Below, piece by piece: positions 48,956 through 59,243 of a DNA stretch of 64,000 nucleotides. The stretch's first letter is position 1, and each line of letters begins with the position of its first letter. Position numbers and translations under genes: made by a program. The notes beneath the pieces are model-generated. The model was not told the origin of the DNA and made no database searches. It worked only from the letters and a program-made list of their open reading frames with translations. This stretch comes from an uncultured Acidimicrobiaceae bacterium (GTDB lineage: Bacteria > Actinomycetota > Acidimicrobiia > Spongiisociales > UBA5794): NCBI GenBank assembly GCA_947258375.1, contig CAMYIJ010000023.1, positions 1-64,000 on the forward strand, given 5' to 3'.

Positions 48956-51307
48956 CTACAGCGACCGTTCCTTGACGATCTTGGCGATGTCGAGGCGACC
49001 GATGGCGCGGAGGCCGGGCCACTGAGATAGAAGCGCGACGGCCAGGATCGCCAACGCCGCGACAACGAAGGTGCTCGGCCGGATATACAGATCGAACGCG
49101 AACAGATCGCTCTCGAACGAGGCCATCGCCGCCTTCGCCGCCATGTAGCCGGCCCCGAGGCCCAGTGGGATGGCGAACAGGGCAACGATCATGTTCTCGG
49201 CAGTGATCATGCGGCTGATGTGGCGCCGTTCGGTGCCCACCGCCAGCAGCGTCGCCACCTCGCGAGTTCGTTCGGCGATGTTCACCGACATGGCGCTGAA
49301 GATCAGGGCGAACGCCATCGCCCCGCCAAACAGCAACATGACTCCGACGAACAGGTAGAAGAAGATCATGAACTGCTGTGCCGTGTCGTAGAGGGCGTTG
49401 GAGTCCTCGAAGGCGGCCACGCCTTCCATGTCGACCAGCTCGGCCCGCACGTCTCCGACCACAACTCCTTCGTCGTAGCGGATGAGGGCGGAGGTCGCCG
49501 GCAGGGCGCTGCCGACCACGCTCTCGACGTAGCCGCGGGACGCATAGGCGGCCGTTCCCAGCGGCTCGTTGATGAAGCCGGCGACGCGGGCCTCCGTTGT
49601 GAAGCCGGACACGCCTAGCTGCACGGTGTCGCCGGCGGCGACATCGAGGATCCCCTTCATGGCATCCCCGAGGAGGAGCCCGTCGTCGGGCAGCGGAAGC
49701 TCGGCACCGTCCTCACCGAAAAACCGGTGCATTGCGGTGCCGGAGTCGAAAGTCGTCAGGACGGATTCGTATCGGTCGGCGCCGACCAGCACCACCGGGC
49801 TCTGCAGCACGGACTCCGCCGCGGCGACACCGCTGAGCTCTTGGAGCTCGAGCACATCGGCGGTATCGACCGGTCCGGCGAAGTAGACAGTGGCGTCCTC
49901 CTGCTGGATCTGGACAAACTGCCTGTCCATGAGGTTGACGATTGTGTCGAGCATGCCCCACGACACCAGGACGAGCGTGAGCGAGAGAACGACGCCGAGC
50001 ACCGTGAACAGAGTGCGCCGCGGGTTGCGCTCGATCCCGCGCAGCGCCATCCGCCACGGAACCGGGAGCCTGCGCAGGGAAGGGGCGATCCGTTCCGGGA
50101 TACTGGGGCGGCCACCGCCGGCAGGAGCGGAGCCGCGCATCGCTTCTGCGGGCGCGAGGCGCGATGCCAGCAAGGCGGGGCTGAGCACCGCCAGGACGCT
50201 CGCGACCAGCCCGAAGGCGACGCCGGCGAGCAGTGTCGTGGGGTAGAACCGGATGAGTGTGACGGGCACGGACAACATGTCTGTGTAGAAGCCTGTGATG
50301 ATCCGCGCCAGGATCACCCCGGCGACCGCCCCGGGTATGGCGCCGATGAGCCCCGGGATCACGCCGTACCCGAGATAGTGGCTGAGCACCTGGCGGCGGG
50401 TGAAGCCGTTGGCCAAGAGCACTCCGATCTGGGGACGCTGGGCGTGGACCAGCCGGCCGATCATGACGTAGGTCGCCATCGCAGCCGCGGCCAGGAACAG
50501 CATGGGGAAGAACACGGCGAGTTCCTCGAAGCCCTTGAGATCCTCCGAGAGAGCTGCGTTCGACGGTTGATCATCACGGGCGAAGCTCACGGTGGCTCCG
50601 CCGGCAGCGGCCTCGGCGAGGAGCAGTTCGGTGAGCCCTTCGTCTTCCTCACCGTCGACGTAATAGACAACTACCTCGGTCGGGCTGTCGGTACCCACGA
50701 TCTCTCGGGCCAGGGACTCGGGCACGAAGGCCACCCCGAAGTTGTCCGGTGACGTGATCAGCTCTTGGCGGTCGCGCGCCGGCCAGATGTATTCGGGCGA
50801 AGACGCTATCCCACCGACTGTGATGGCCCGCCATCCGGACGGACTGAGCGCATCGAACATGCTCCCCGGCGTCAACTTGAAGTGGTCCGCCATGTGCTCT
50901 TCGACGAGCGCCCTTTCGGGCGCGTCCGCCGATAGGTAGGCGCCGTCGGTGATTCGCAGCTGGTTGACCGCGGGCGGGGTGTCGGGCGGCATGCCGACCA
51001 CCCGTCCGAGCAGCTTGAGATCTCCCACCTGCAGGGGCACATCGCCGACCGTGCGCAGCTCGACGGATTCCACCCCCGGCTGTTCATTGGCCATCTGAGC
51101 GAAGCCGCCCACATCGCCGCCGGCCATTGTGAAGTTGGCGAAGCGGAACTCGGTGAACGTGCTCTCGTAGGAGGCGGCCAGGTTCTGATACGAGTCGTAG
51201 GAGGCGGCGAACATCGTCACTCCCAGAAAGATCGTGACGATGACGGCGATGAACTGGGCCCGCTGGGCGCGGATATCGCGCAGCAGCTTGTGGCGAAGCG
51301 GGGTCAC
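48956..51307 (-). CDS. FtsX/MacB-like ABC permease
   Basis: LRDIRAQRAQFIAVIVTIFLGVTMFAASYDSY; two FtsX-like TM blocks. Confidence 0.9.
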   Translation of the reverse strand: MTPLRHKLLRDIRAQRAQFIAVIVTIFLGVTMFAASYDSYQNLAASYESTFTEFRFANFTMAGGDVGGFAQMANEQPGVESVELRTVGDVPLQVGDLKLLGRVVGMPPDTPPAVNQLRITDGAYLSADAPERALVEEHMADHFKLTPGSMFDALSPSGWRAITVGGIASSPEYIWPARDRQELITSPDNFGVAFVPESLAREIVGTDSPTEVVVYYVDGEEDEGLTELLLAEAAAGGATVSFARDDQPSNAALSEDLKGFEELAVFFPMLFLAAAAMATYVMIGRLVHAQRPQIGVLLANGFTRRQVLSHYLGYGVIPGLIGAIPGAVAGVILARIITGFYTDMLSVPVTLIRFYPTTLLAGVAFGLVASVLAVLSPALLASRLAPAEAMRGSAPAGGGRPSIPERIAPSLRRLPVPWRMALRGIERNPRRTLFTVLGVVLSLTLVLVSWGMLDTIVNLMDRQFVQIQQEDATVYFAGPVDTADVLELQELSGVAAAESVLQSPVVLVGADRYESVLTTFDSGTAMHRFFGEDGAELPLPDDGLLLGDAMKGILDVAAGDTVQLGVSGFTTEARVAGFINEPLGTAAYASRGYVESVVGSALPATSALIRYDEGVVVGDVRAELVDMEGVAAFEDSNALYDTAQQFMIFFYLFVGVMLLFGGAMAFALIFSAMSVNIAERTREVATLLAVGTERRHISRMITAENMIVALFAIPLGLGAGYMAAKAAMASFESDLFAFDLYIRPSTFVVAALAILAVALLSQWPGLRAIGRLDIAKIVKERSL

Positions 51308-52008
51308 CAGGTCAGCTCCCCGGCTTCGATGGGATTGGCGTTGCGGCGGTCCTCGACGATTGAGCCGGAGCGAAGGCGCAGGACTCGATCGGCCATGTCG
51401 CCGATGGCGGCGTTGTGGGTGACCAGCAGCACCGTCTGGTTCTCGTCACGGTTGACCCGCCGCAGCAGATCGAGGATGAGCCGACCTGTCTCGAAGTCGA
51501 GCTCGCCCGTCGGTTCGTCACAGAGCAGGATCGGCGGTGACTTTGCCAGCGCCCGGGCGATCGCCACACGCTGCTGCTCGCCGCCCGACAGCATTGCCGG
51601 GAAGTGGTCGAGCCGGTCGGCGAGTCCGACGTGCTCGAGCACTTCGGCGGCCCGTTCGGCGCCGTTTCCCATGGTGAGGTTGGTGACCAGCTCGACGTTC
51701 TCGAGCGCGGTCAAGGTCGGAATGAGGTTGAAGAACTGGAAGACGAAGCCGACGGTGGAACGCCGGTAGGCGACACGATCGTCGGTGCTCAGCCCGGTGA
51801 GGTTGAGGTCTTCTACGAGCAGGTCTCCGGAGGTGACGTCGTCGATGCCCCCGATGAGGTTCAGCATGGTCGTCTTGCCCGATCCGCTCGGCCCGAGGAT
51901 CACAGTGAACTCGCCGGAAGGAATCTCGGCGTCGACGCCGCCAAGGGCGTGGACCGCCGTCGGTCCTTCTCCGTAGGTCTTCCAGACGTTGCTGAGCGAG
52001 ACGGACAT
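51304..52008 (-). CDS. LolD/MacB-type ABC ATPase
   Basis: GPSGSGKTTMLNLIGG, LSGGEQQRVAIARALAKSPPILLCDEPTGELD. Confidence 0.94.
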   Translation of the reverse strand: MSVSLSNVWKTYGEGPTAVHALGGVDAEIPSGEFTVILGPSGSGKTTMLNLIGGIDDVTSGDLLVEDLNLTGLSTDDRVAYRRSTVGFVFQFFNLIPTLTALENVELVTNLTMGNGAERAAEVLEHVGLADRLDHFPAMLSGGEQQRVAIARALAKSPPILLCDEPTGELDFETGRLILDLLRRVNRDENQTVLLVTHNAAIGDMADRVLRLRSGSIVEDRRNANPIEAGELTW

Positions 52009-52013
52009 TCTTG

Positions 52014-52631
52014 TTACCTTTCGTGGGCGCCGAGGCCCGAGAACATGATTTCGATCTGGCGGGCAACGGCGCTTCGGGCTGCCGCTGCGGTCATCTGTTC
52101 CATCGATACGTACATGACGAGTTGGCCGGCCATCGCCGAGTAGATCGCGATGACCGCCTCCTCGACTTCGATCCTGGGAGCGAGACCCCGCGGAGAAACG
52201 AACTGGTTCAGTAGTTCTTCCAGCTGATGGGCCACGAGCAGGTCGAGGCGAATGAGCTCTGGCAGGACATCGGGGGCAGGTCCAAACCCGGCCGCGAACA
52301 CTTCCCGCAGCAGCTCGCGGTCGAGTGCGATGAAGTGATCCATGACGACTGCCATGAGCGCCTGGACGGCTTCAACGACATCCGGCGGAGGCTCCGCCAG
52401 CACGCTGGAACCCGCTTCGATCATCTCCCCGACGGTCGTTTCGATGTGAGCCAGCAACACGCTGTTCTTGGTGCCGAAGTAGTTGTAGAGCGTGGCGGGA
52501 GACACGCCCGCCGCGGTCGCGATCTCATCCATTGTTGTTGCCTGGAATCCCCGAGAGGTGAAGAGGTTGCCGGCCTCGGCGACGATTGTGGCGCGGGTCT
52601 GGGCCTTCTTCTGCTCCCGTAGGCCCGTCAT
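52014..52631 (-). CDS. TetR-family transcriptional regulator
   Basis: RATIVAEAGNLFTSRGFQATTMDEIATAAGVSPATLYNYFGTKNSVLLAH. Confidence 0.93.
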   Translation of the reverse strand: MTGLREQKKAQTRATIVAEAGNLFTSRGFQATTMDEIATAAGVSPATLYNYFGTKNSVLLAHIETTVGEMIEAGSSVLAEPPPDVVEAVQALMAVVMDHFIALDRELLREVFAAGFGPAPDVLPELIRLDLLVAHQLEELLNQFVSPRGLAPRIEVEEAVIAIYSAMAGQLVMYVSMEQMTAAAARSAVARQIEIMFSGLGAHER

Positions 52632-52650
52632 AGGTTCCTCCTAAACATAT

Positions 52651-52679
52651 AGCTACTATAAGTTTGGAGTAGCTCCAAA
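52651..52679. promoter_or_regulatory. Nested inverted repeats upstream of tetR, likely operator
   Basis: AGCTACT-10nt-AGTAGCT (52651-52674) and TTTGGAG-TAG-CTCCAAA (52663-52679). Confidence 0.6.
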
Positions 52680-52698
52680 AATAGAGTATTTCGGCCCT

Positions 52699-55600
52699 TT
52701 AGGCCTGCTGTGCCAACCAGCTCTTGCCGGAGTCGCAGAAGCGGCTGAAGTCACAGCTGCGGCAACGCGGAGCGGGTAGCTGCGGGTAATCAGGTCCGGC
52801 TGCCGCCACCAGCGCCTCCTCGAGCTCGATGGTGGCCTGCTCGAGCCAGGCCGGTGACACGGTGTGGGTGACCTCCTCGGCCGCCGCTCCTCCGAGATAG
52901 CAGAAGGTCACGCGGAGCGAGTCCGGAATCTGGTCGCCAATCAGCCCCCGGGCGGCGGCCACGGCGTACGCTTGAAGCTGAATGACACGGGTCGGGTCGT
53001 CCGGCGCGCGGCCCGACTTCCAGTCGACGATCTCCCAGGCGCCCGGTTCGTCCTCGTAGACGGCGTCGATCCGGCCGCGGATGCGTCCCCGATTGAGAGC
53101 CAGGTCGAGCGGCACCTCGACGAAGCGGGCGCGGCGCCCGGCGAACCGTGTGGTCAGGAACGTATCGAATGGCCGGGCGCTCTCGGCCGGGGCCTCGTCG
53201 CTCACGGCGTCGTACAAATCGTCGGCGACCTCCCACAGCGGGATCTGGCCGAGGGCATGCAGTTCGATCATGCGATGGACCTCTACGCCGCGGCGCATCG
53301 CCCGGCTGCCGCGGCGCGGCAGTGGGTCGACCTCGGACCAGTAGAAGCGCTGCGGGCATCCCGCCAAAGTCACCAGCCCGGTCACCGACGTGACCGGCAG
53401 CGGATCGTCGGCGGCGCTCGCTGCTGGTGCGGGCAGCGAGTTGAGCATCATCTCCGTTTGATCCATGGCCACATCGTATGCCGAGGAGTCGGCGGCGAGG
53501 CGTCGCATCGCATCCGCGTCGTCGATCTGCTGTCGCAAGGCGTCTTGCCAGCCGGCGGGGAACAGCGGATCCGGGGCGCCATGCGGGCTTTCGAGGCGCA
53601 ACAGACCGGGAGCCGATCCGGGGTCTTCCACCATGGCTGCAATGCGCACTTCTGGCAGGGCCAGGGCGGCTTCCATGACCGGGCTGATCTCCTTGGGCCG
53701 CCTCTCCGTGTACCAGTGCGCGCCCGAGATGTAGAGCCGGCGTTTGGCCCGGGTGATGCCCACGTAGGCAGTGCGGATCTCCTGGTGGGTGTGTCGTTCC
53801 TTGAGCAGACCGCGGTCGTGGCGCTGGTTGCCGCTGAGCGACGGCAGCGAATCTCGATCCAGGCGCAACTCGTAGGGGAGCGCCGCCGGCGCCACCAGGG
53901 GATTGTCGCCACCGCGATAGCTTGCCGGGAGGGTGTCCTTGACTACGGCAGGCAGGAAGACGTTTTCCCACTCGAGCCCCTTGGCGCGATGGATGGTGAG
54001 CAGCGCCACCACGTTCTCGTCGCCGACACGCGCCGTGTCGAGTTCCTGGGAAGCGGCGTCCTCGTCGAGTGTCTCCAGATAACCCAGGAATGCCCCGAGC
54101 GACGGACGGCCCTGCAGCGGGCTCCACTCTTCGGCGAGATCCAGAAACCGATAGAGGTTGAGTCGAGCGGTGAGCGAGGCGTTGGCGGCGAGGGCGTCGA
54201 TCTCGGCCCAGGCGTCGGTCTCGTCGAGTACCCGGCGGGCCAACTCGACCAAGCTGAGTCCCTGGGCGGCCATGAGCAGCTTGCGGTAGCTCGCTCCGAA
54301 CCGCTCCAATCGGATTCGGGTCTCATTGCCGAGGCCGGCGATCGTGTCGAGCTCGTCGATCGCTTCGAGCAGGGGACGGCCGTTCGGTCGGGCCCAATCG
54401 GTGATTGGCTTGAGGTCGCCCAGTCCAAGGCGATACGCCCCGCCGAGCAGCACCCGCAGCAAGCTCGGGGCGTGGGCGGGATCGTCGAGGATCTGCAACC
54501 AGGCTCTGAGATCGGCGACAACGGGCACGGACAAGAGACCACCGAGGGCTGCGACCTCGAACGGGATGTCGTAGGCCTCGAAGGCGTCTCTCACCAGAGG
54601 AATCTGGGCGTTCTTGCGAAACAGGATGGCGATGTCTTGCCAGCGGGCGCCCTCCTCATCCACGAGCCGGCGGACTTGCTGGGCGATGCTCACCGCCTCG
54701 TCGGCAGCCGAGTGAAAGCGGGAGACGACAACGGCCCCCGGTAGCTCGGTGGCGGGCACCAGCCGATCGAATTCTCCTGAGCCGTGGAGGATGGCGCGGA
54801 TCGAATTGGCGAGCTCCAGAATCGGCGGCGCCGATCGACGATTCGTCGACAGTGGAAGAGTCCGGGCAGGGTCCTCGGATTTCGTAGGGAAGTGAATCGG
54901 GAAGTCCGTGAAGTTGGCCAGCGATGCCCCGCGCCATTCGTAGATGGTCTGGTCGGCATCACCGACGGCCGTCAGCGCGAAGCCGCCGGAGAACAAAAGG
55001 CGCAACATCTCGCGTTGGGCCGGGTCGGTGTCCTGGTACTCGTCGAGCAACACCAGCCGGTAGCGGGCCGCGATGCGCGCGGCCACTGCAGGATGCTCGC
55101 TCAGGAGACGATGAACGAGGCGCACGAGATCTCCGTAGTCGACGACGCCCAGTCGCCCTTTTGTCGTTTGGACGCGATGTGCCACCTGCGCCAACTCCCA
55201 GCGCTTGGCTTCGATCACGCTCTCGGGACAGGGCTCGGCTATGAGCTCATCGGGTGTCCGCAAGTTGTCCGCCAGCTGGCGCATCAGCAGCGCGGTCTCG
55301 TTGACCCGCTGCGGCGGTGCCGTGAGATCCAGGTAGAGATACTCGGCCCCGGTCGCCAGTTCCTGGTGGATCAGCTCTCGCACGTAGCCGGGGCTGATCA
55401 GGCGGACGTCACGTTCGATACCGACGTACGCCCCGAACTCGCGCAGCAAGCCGTAGGCGAAGCCGTGATAAGTAGTCACTTCGACCTCGCGGCCCTCCGC
55501 GGCGAGCTCCGGGAGTGATTCACGGAGCCGATCGCTGAGTTCCTCGGCCGCCTTATTGGTGAACGTGAGCCCAAGCGACTGCTCGGGAGTGATTCCCGCC

Positions 55601-55731
55601 CTGATTGCCTCCTGGAGGCGTAGGACGATCGTTGTCGTCTTGCCGGTGCCGGCACCAGCGGCGACGCGCAGCGGCTGATCCGTCGGGAAGTCGATGATGC
55701 TTTGCTGTTCCGGTGAAGGCGTGAAAGTCAT
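52699..55731 (-). CDS. UvrD-like helicase with C-terminal RecB-like nuclease (AdnB-like)
   Basis: AAGAGTGKTTTIVLRL; VVDYGDLVRLVHRLL; DADQTIYEWRGA; C-terminal GRIRGRIDAVYEDEPGAWEIVDWKSG...CRSCDFSRFC. Confidence 0.88.
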   Translation of the reverse strand: MTFTPSPEQQSIIDFPTDQPLRVAAGAGTGKTTTIVLRLQEAIRAGITPEQSLGLTFTNKAAEELSDRLRESLPELAAEGREVEVTTYHGFAYGLLREFGAYVGIERDVRLISPGYVRELIHQELATGAEYLYLDLTAPPQRVNETALLMRQLADNLRTPDELIAEPCPESVIEAKRWELAQVAHRVQTTKGRLGVVDYGDLVRLVHRLLSEHPAVAARIAARYRLVLLDEYQDTDPAQREMLRLLFSGGFALTAVGDADQTIYEWRGASLANFTDFPIHFPTKSEDPARTLPLSTNRRSAPPILELANSIRAILHGSGEFDRLVPATELPGAVVVSRFHSAADEAVSIAQQVRRLVDEEGARWQDIAILFRKNAQIPLVRDAFEAYDIPFEVAALGGLLSVPVVADLRAWLQILDDPAHAPSLLRVLLGGAYRLGLGDLKPITDWARPNGRPLLEAIDELDTIAGLGNETRIRLERFGASYRKLLMAAQGLSLVELARRVLDETDAWAEIDALAANASLTARLNLYRFLDLAEEWSPLQGRPSLGAFLGYLETLDEDAASQELDTARVGDENVVALLTIHRAKGLEWENVFLPAVVKDTLPASYRGGDNPLVAPAALPYELRLDRDSLPSLSGNQRHDRGLLKERHTHQEIRTAYVGITRAKRRLYISGAHWYTERRPKEISPVMEAALALPEVRIAAMVEDPGSAPGLLRLESPHGAPDPLFPAGWQDALRQQIDDADAMRRLAADSSAYDVAMDQTEMMLNSLPAPAASAADDPLPVTSVTGLVTLAGCPQRFYWSEVDPLPRRGSRAMRRGVEVHRMIELHALGQIPLWEVADDLYDAVSDEAPAESARPFDTFLTTRFAGRRARFVEVPLDLALNRGRIRGRIDAVYEDEPGAWEIVDWKSGRAPDDPTRVIQLQAYAVAAARGLIGDQIPDSLRVTFCYLGGAAAEEVTHTVSPAWLEQATIELEEALVAAAGPDYPQLPAPRCRSCDFSRFCDSGKSWLAQQA

Positions 55732-58700
55732 ACGAACTGGTCTCCGCCCTCGGCCTGGACCGGGCAGGACGATGCGAAGGGACAGCGTTCGCACCAATCA
55801 CCGGGGACCGGATGCCAGTTCTCTGCCGCGATTGCGTCCCCGAGAGCGATCAGCCGCTGCCCGAGGGAAGGCAGGTTGTTCATGTCGAGAACCCGGGTCG
55901 TCAGGTTCTTCTTCGCCGGCGCCAGCGGATACCAGAACTCGGCGGCCACCGGTTCGCCGTGCCCGGCGAGGTCGGCATCGGCGCCAACCGCCAGCGCATA
56001 GAACCCGAGCTGGAGCGACTCGGCGGCCTCCGCCAGCTGGACCGGGTTCTTGGAGGTCTTGTAATCGACGATGCGAACACCCTCGGAGTCCTTCTCGATG
56101 CGGTCGATCCGTCCCCGCCACGTGACATCACCGAGGTCGAAGGCCACGCGGCGTTCGATGCCGATCGGGGCGGCCGTTGAGGGCCACATGTTGTAGAGCC
56201 GCCCCAGGCCGTCGAGAGCTCGCGTCCGCCATGCCGCTGCGAACGGTTCCCCACCGAAGTCGGCCGGATCCATGATCGCATCGAGCCGCCTGACGGCCGT
56301 CGCGTAATCCGAGTGCCGCTTGCCCTGTGCCATGGCCTCCGACTCAACGTGGTCCAGCACATCGTGAACAAGGCTCCCGAAGCGGGCGTAGACGGAGTCG
56401 CCGGCCTGATTGAGCTTGCGTTCGATCGCGTAGCGCCGGGGACAGCGGTCGTAGCTGTCGGCCTCGCTGGGGGAGAGGCGGAGTGGACTGCCGTTGAGGC
56501 CGGTAGCTGCCCCCCGCGGGGCAATCCCGACATGGCGAGCGGGTTCGCGCATTCTCCAACGCGGTCCGGTGGCCAGTGCCGTCACCGCCGCCAGCCGCTG
56601 CGGAGCCGGGGCGGTGGGGTCGGCAACAACCCTGCGCAGTTGAGCCTCGGCCTCGCGCGGCGAGACCGGCCGGCCGCCACCCTGCGGGCTCGAGGTCAGC
56701 CTGTCGAGAGTCGCCACCCCGGCGACCAGCGGCAGGAACCGGCTGGGAACACCGCGCCCCGCCTCTGAACCGACGGCGGTGGCGGTCCAGACAACGCGGG
56801 CCCGGGCGCGGGTCATGGCGGTGTACGCGAGGCGTCGCTCCTCCTGGAGTCGGAAGGCGGTGTATTCGGCTGGATCTGTCGGCAGATGGTCCATGAGGTG
56901 GCGCACGCCGAGCAGCGAGTCGCGCGGCCGGAGATCGGGAAAGACCCCCTCGACGGCATCACAGATGAACACCGTGTCGAATTCGAGGCCCTTTGCCTGG
57001 TGCAGCGTCGTGACTGTGAGACGGTCGGTGTCGGCGCGACGGAAACTCAGCAAAGGCTGCGCCTCGAACTCCTCGCTTTCCGTGAGCCTGCGGTAGTCGT
57101 CGAGGGTCGCCTGCGGGTTTCGCTCATTCCAGCGATCGAGTACTTGCACCAGTGAACGCCACGCGGATCGCTCATCCTGTCGCCCCTCGTCAACGGCTAT
57201 CGCCTCGGCTTCCTCCATCCGTGACCAGATCTCCCAGGCGCCCCGCGCCGCCGGCATGTCCCGAGCCCAGCTCGGCTCGGCGATGAGATCTGCCAGGGTC
57301 GGGATTGCCGCAGCGCGCAATGCATCGGCCCATTCGTGCGGTTGGCCGAGGCTCCTCTGGATGTCTCGCAGGTGTCCCAGCGAGACGCGGTACATCGGGC
57401 CGAGCAGGATGCGCCGCAGCGCCCGCGCCCGCTCGGCCGGGGAGTCCGAGTCGACGGCGGCTGAGATCAGATCGAGCACGAATCGCACCGCGGGGTGGTC
57501 CGACAACCGCGAATCCGGCAGGTCGTGAGCGATGCCGCGCCGTTCGAGAGCCCGCGACAGATCGGGGAGAAAGCGCCGCTTGGATCGCACCAGGACACCG
57601 AGCCGGCCCAGCGGCACGTCCTGAGTCAGCCGGATGCGTTCGACCTCGCCGGCAACCCATTCGGCCTCTTCGGTCTGCTGGCCGAACACGTAGACGTCTA
57701 CCCGCCCGTCACCGGGCGCCGCGGCCACCTTCCCGGCGGCGCCCGGGAGGCGGCGCGCAGTCACGTTGACGGCCGAGTCGAGAATGGCCATTGGCGTACG
57801 AAACGACGTTGTCAGAACGATCCGGCTGCCGGGGGATCCGTCGGGCCTGCGGAAGGTGTCGGGGAACTCGACCACGTTTTCGAGCCGGGCGCCGCGAAAG
57901 CTGTAGACCGATTGGTACGGGTCGGCGGCCACCGTCAGGTTCCCGTGTGGTTCCGTGAGCGCAGCCATGAGACGCGCCTGGGCGAATGTTGTGTCCTGGT
58001 ATTCGTCGACGAGGATGAATCGGGGCCGCGCCCCCGCGTCGATCGCCCCGCTCTCCATCAACCGCACCGACTCGCGCAGCAACGTGCCGTAGTCCAGTCT
58101 TCGACGCTTCTGGAGCTCGGCGTCGTAGCGGCGGAGGAACTCGGGGACTCCGCGCCAGTCGGCACGGTCCATCGCGGCGACATCATCGGCGTCGAGTAGC
58201 TGTTCGGCGGCCCGCAGCACGAAGTCGGTCAGCTCTTGAGCAAATGTGCGGCTGCCGAGGATTCCGCGGTAGGCGGCCGACCAGTCGGCCGGGTCGTCCT
58301 CGGCCAGCAGCTCTGCGACCAGCGCCAGCTGTTCGGGACCGGTCAGGACCTGAGTGGCCCGATCCCAGCCGAGCGGTTCGCCGTAGGTCTCGATGAGGCG
58401 AACTGCGTAGGAGTGAAAGGTCGTGATATCGAGGTCCCCGAGCGAGCCGACGGTCTGCCGGATCCTCTCGCGAAGGTCGGCGACGCCGCGCCGGCCGAAG
58501 CTGAGGATGAGCAGCGAGTCGGTGGCGATGTCGGGACGGTCCAGGAGCTCGGCGGCTCGCCTCACCAGGAATTCGGTTTTCCCGGTACCCGGTCCGCCGA
58601 CGATGATCTGTGGCCCGTCGACCGCGGCGATGGCCGCTCCCCAGTCGGCAGGATCGACGCGCTGCTCGCCAGCACCTTCCGCGACAGTGGTCATCTCCAT
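55728..58700 (-). CDS. UvrD-like helicase with C-terminal RecB-like nuclease (AdnA-like)
   Basis: GGPGTGKTEFLVRRA; DPYQSVYSFRGA; HQAKGLEFDTVFI; C-terminal WRGRIDRIEKDSEGVRIVDYKTSKN...CERCPFASSCP; overlaps downstream gene by ATGA. Confidence 0.88.
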   Translation of the reverse strand: MEMTTVAEGAGEQRVDPADWGAAIAAVDGPQIIVGGPGTGKTEFLVRRAAELLDRPDIATDSLLILSFGRRGVADLRERIRQTVGSLGDLDITTFHSYAVRLIETYGEPLGWDRATQVLTGPEQLALVAELLAEDDPADWSAAYRGILGSRTFAQELTDFVLRAAEQLLDADDVAAMDRADWRGVPEFLRRYDAELQKRRRLDYGTLLRESVRLMESGAIDAGARPRFILVDEYQDTTFAQARLMAALTEPHGNLTVAADPYQSVYSFRGARLENVVEFPDTFRRPDGSPGSRIVLTTSFRTPMAILDSAVNVTARRLPGAAGKVAAAPGDGRVDVYVFGQQTEEAEWVAGEVERIRLTQDVPLGRLGVLVRSKRRFLPDLSRALERRGIAHDLPDSRLSDHPAVRFVLDLISAAVDSDSPAERARALRRILLGPMYRVSLGHLRDIQRSLGQPHEWADALRAAAIPTLADLIAEPSWARDMPAARGAWEIWSRMEEAEAIAVDEGRQDERSAWRSLVQVLDRWNERNPQATLDDYRRLTESEEFEAQPLLSFRRADTDRLTVTTLHQAKGLEFDTVFICDAVEGVFPDLRPRDSLLGVRHLMDHLPTDPAEYTAFRLQEERRLAYTAMTRARARVVWTATAVGSEAGRGVPSRFLPLVAGVATLDRLTSSPQGGGRPVSPREAEAQLRRVVADPTAPAPQRLAAVTALATGPRWRMREPARHVGIAPRGAATGLNGSPLRLSPSEADSYDRCPRRYAIERKLNQAGDSVYARFGSLVHDVLDHVESEAMAQGKRHSDYATAVRRLDAIMDPADFGGEPFAAAWRTRALDGLGRLYNMWPSTAAPIGIERRVAFDLGDVTWRGRIDRIEKDSEGVRIVDYKTSKNPVQLAEAAESLQLGFYALAVGADADLAGHGEPVAAEFWYPLAPAKKNLTTRVLDMNNLPSLGQRLIALGDAIAAENWHPVPGDWCERCPFASSCPVQAEGGDQFV

Positions 58701-58731
58701 GGTCCGAAACTAATCGCGGCGTGTGACCGAT

Positions 58732-59193
58732 TCAGATCTGGAGGCGATCCTGATAGGGCGCGGTTTCACCGTTCGGGAGAATGTGAATGACTTCGTAGCC
58801 GCGTCGGGTCAATGCAGGGGCCAGCAACTGGTCGCGGTGGCAATGCAGCGGGTCTCCTTCAGCGCACAACAGCACCACGTGCGAAGAAGCACACAGACCG
58901 ATCAACTCGTCGATCCCGGCGGTCAGTTGAGCGGCCTCCGGCGCTGGTTTCCCTCCAAGCGTTCGACCCATCCAGCGATAGCCGAACCCGGCCGTGGCCG
59001 CCGACTCCGCGAGGGTCGCCTTCATGAAGTCCGGGGCCCATTTGGAGTAGGGCTGGCTGCGGACGTCGACGATCGTCTGCACGCCGTGCTCGACGAGCGC
59101 GGTCGCCAGTGTGTCGAAGTCGCGGTCGGCGTGCCCGATTGTCCAGATCTGATTCCCGGCCGGCGGGTCCGTGTCGGCGATCATCGCCTCCAT
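58732..59193 (-). CDS. DUF488-family protein
   Basis: IWTIGHADRDFDTLATALVEHGVQTIVDVRSQPYSKWAPDF...VVLLCAEGDPLHCHR. Confidence 0.88.
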   Translation of the reverse strand: MEAMIADTDPPAGNQIWTIGHADRDFDTLATALVEHGVQTIVDVRSQPYSKWAPDFMKATLAESAATAGFGYRWMGRTLGGKPAPEAAQLTAGIDELIGLCASSHVVLLCAEGDPLHCHRDQLLAPALTRRGYEVIHILPNGETAPYQDRLQI

Positions 59194-59243
59194 TCTGTCT
59201 GGTCGGTAGGGTACCGAAGCGGGCTACGAGGAGCGGATCACCC

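Noticed and set aside
52864-54744. 626-aa + strand ORF antisense to the AdnB-like gene
   Set aside because: Mirror-frame ORF typical of high-GC DNA; no domain signature, while the minus strand encodes clear helicase motifs.
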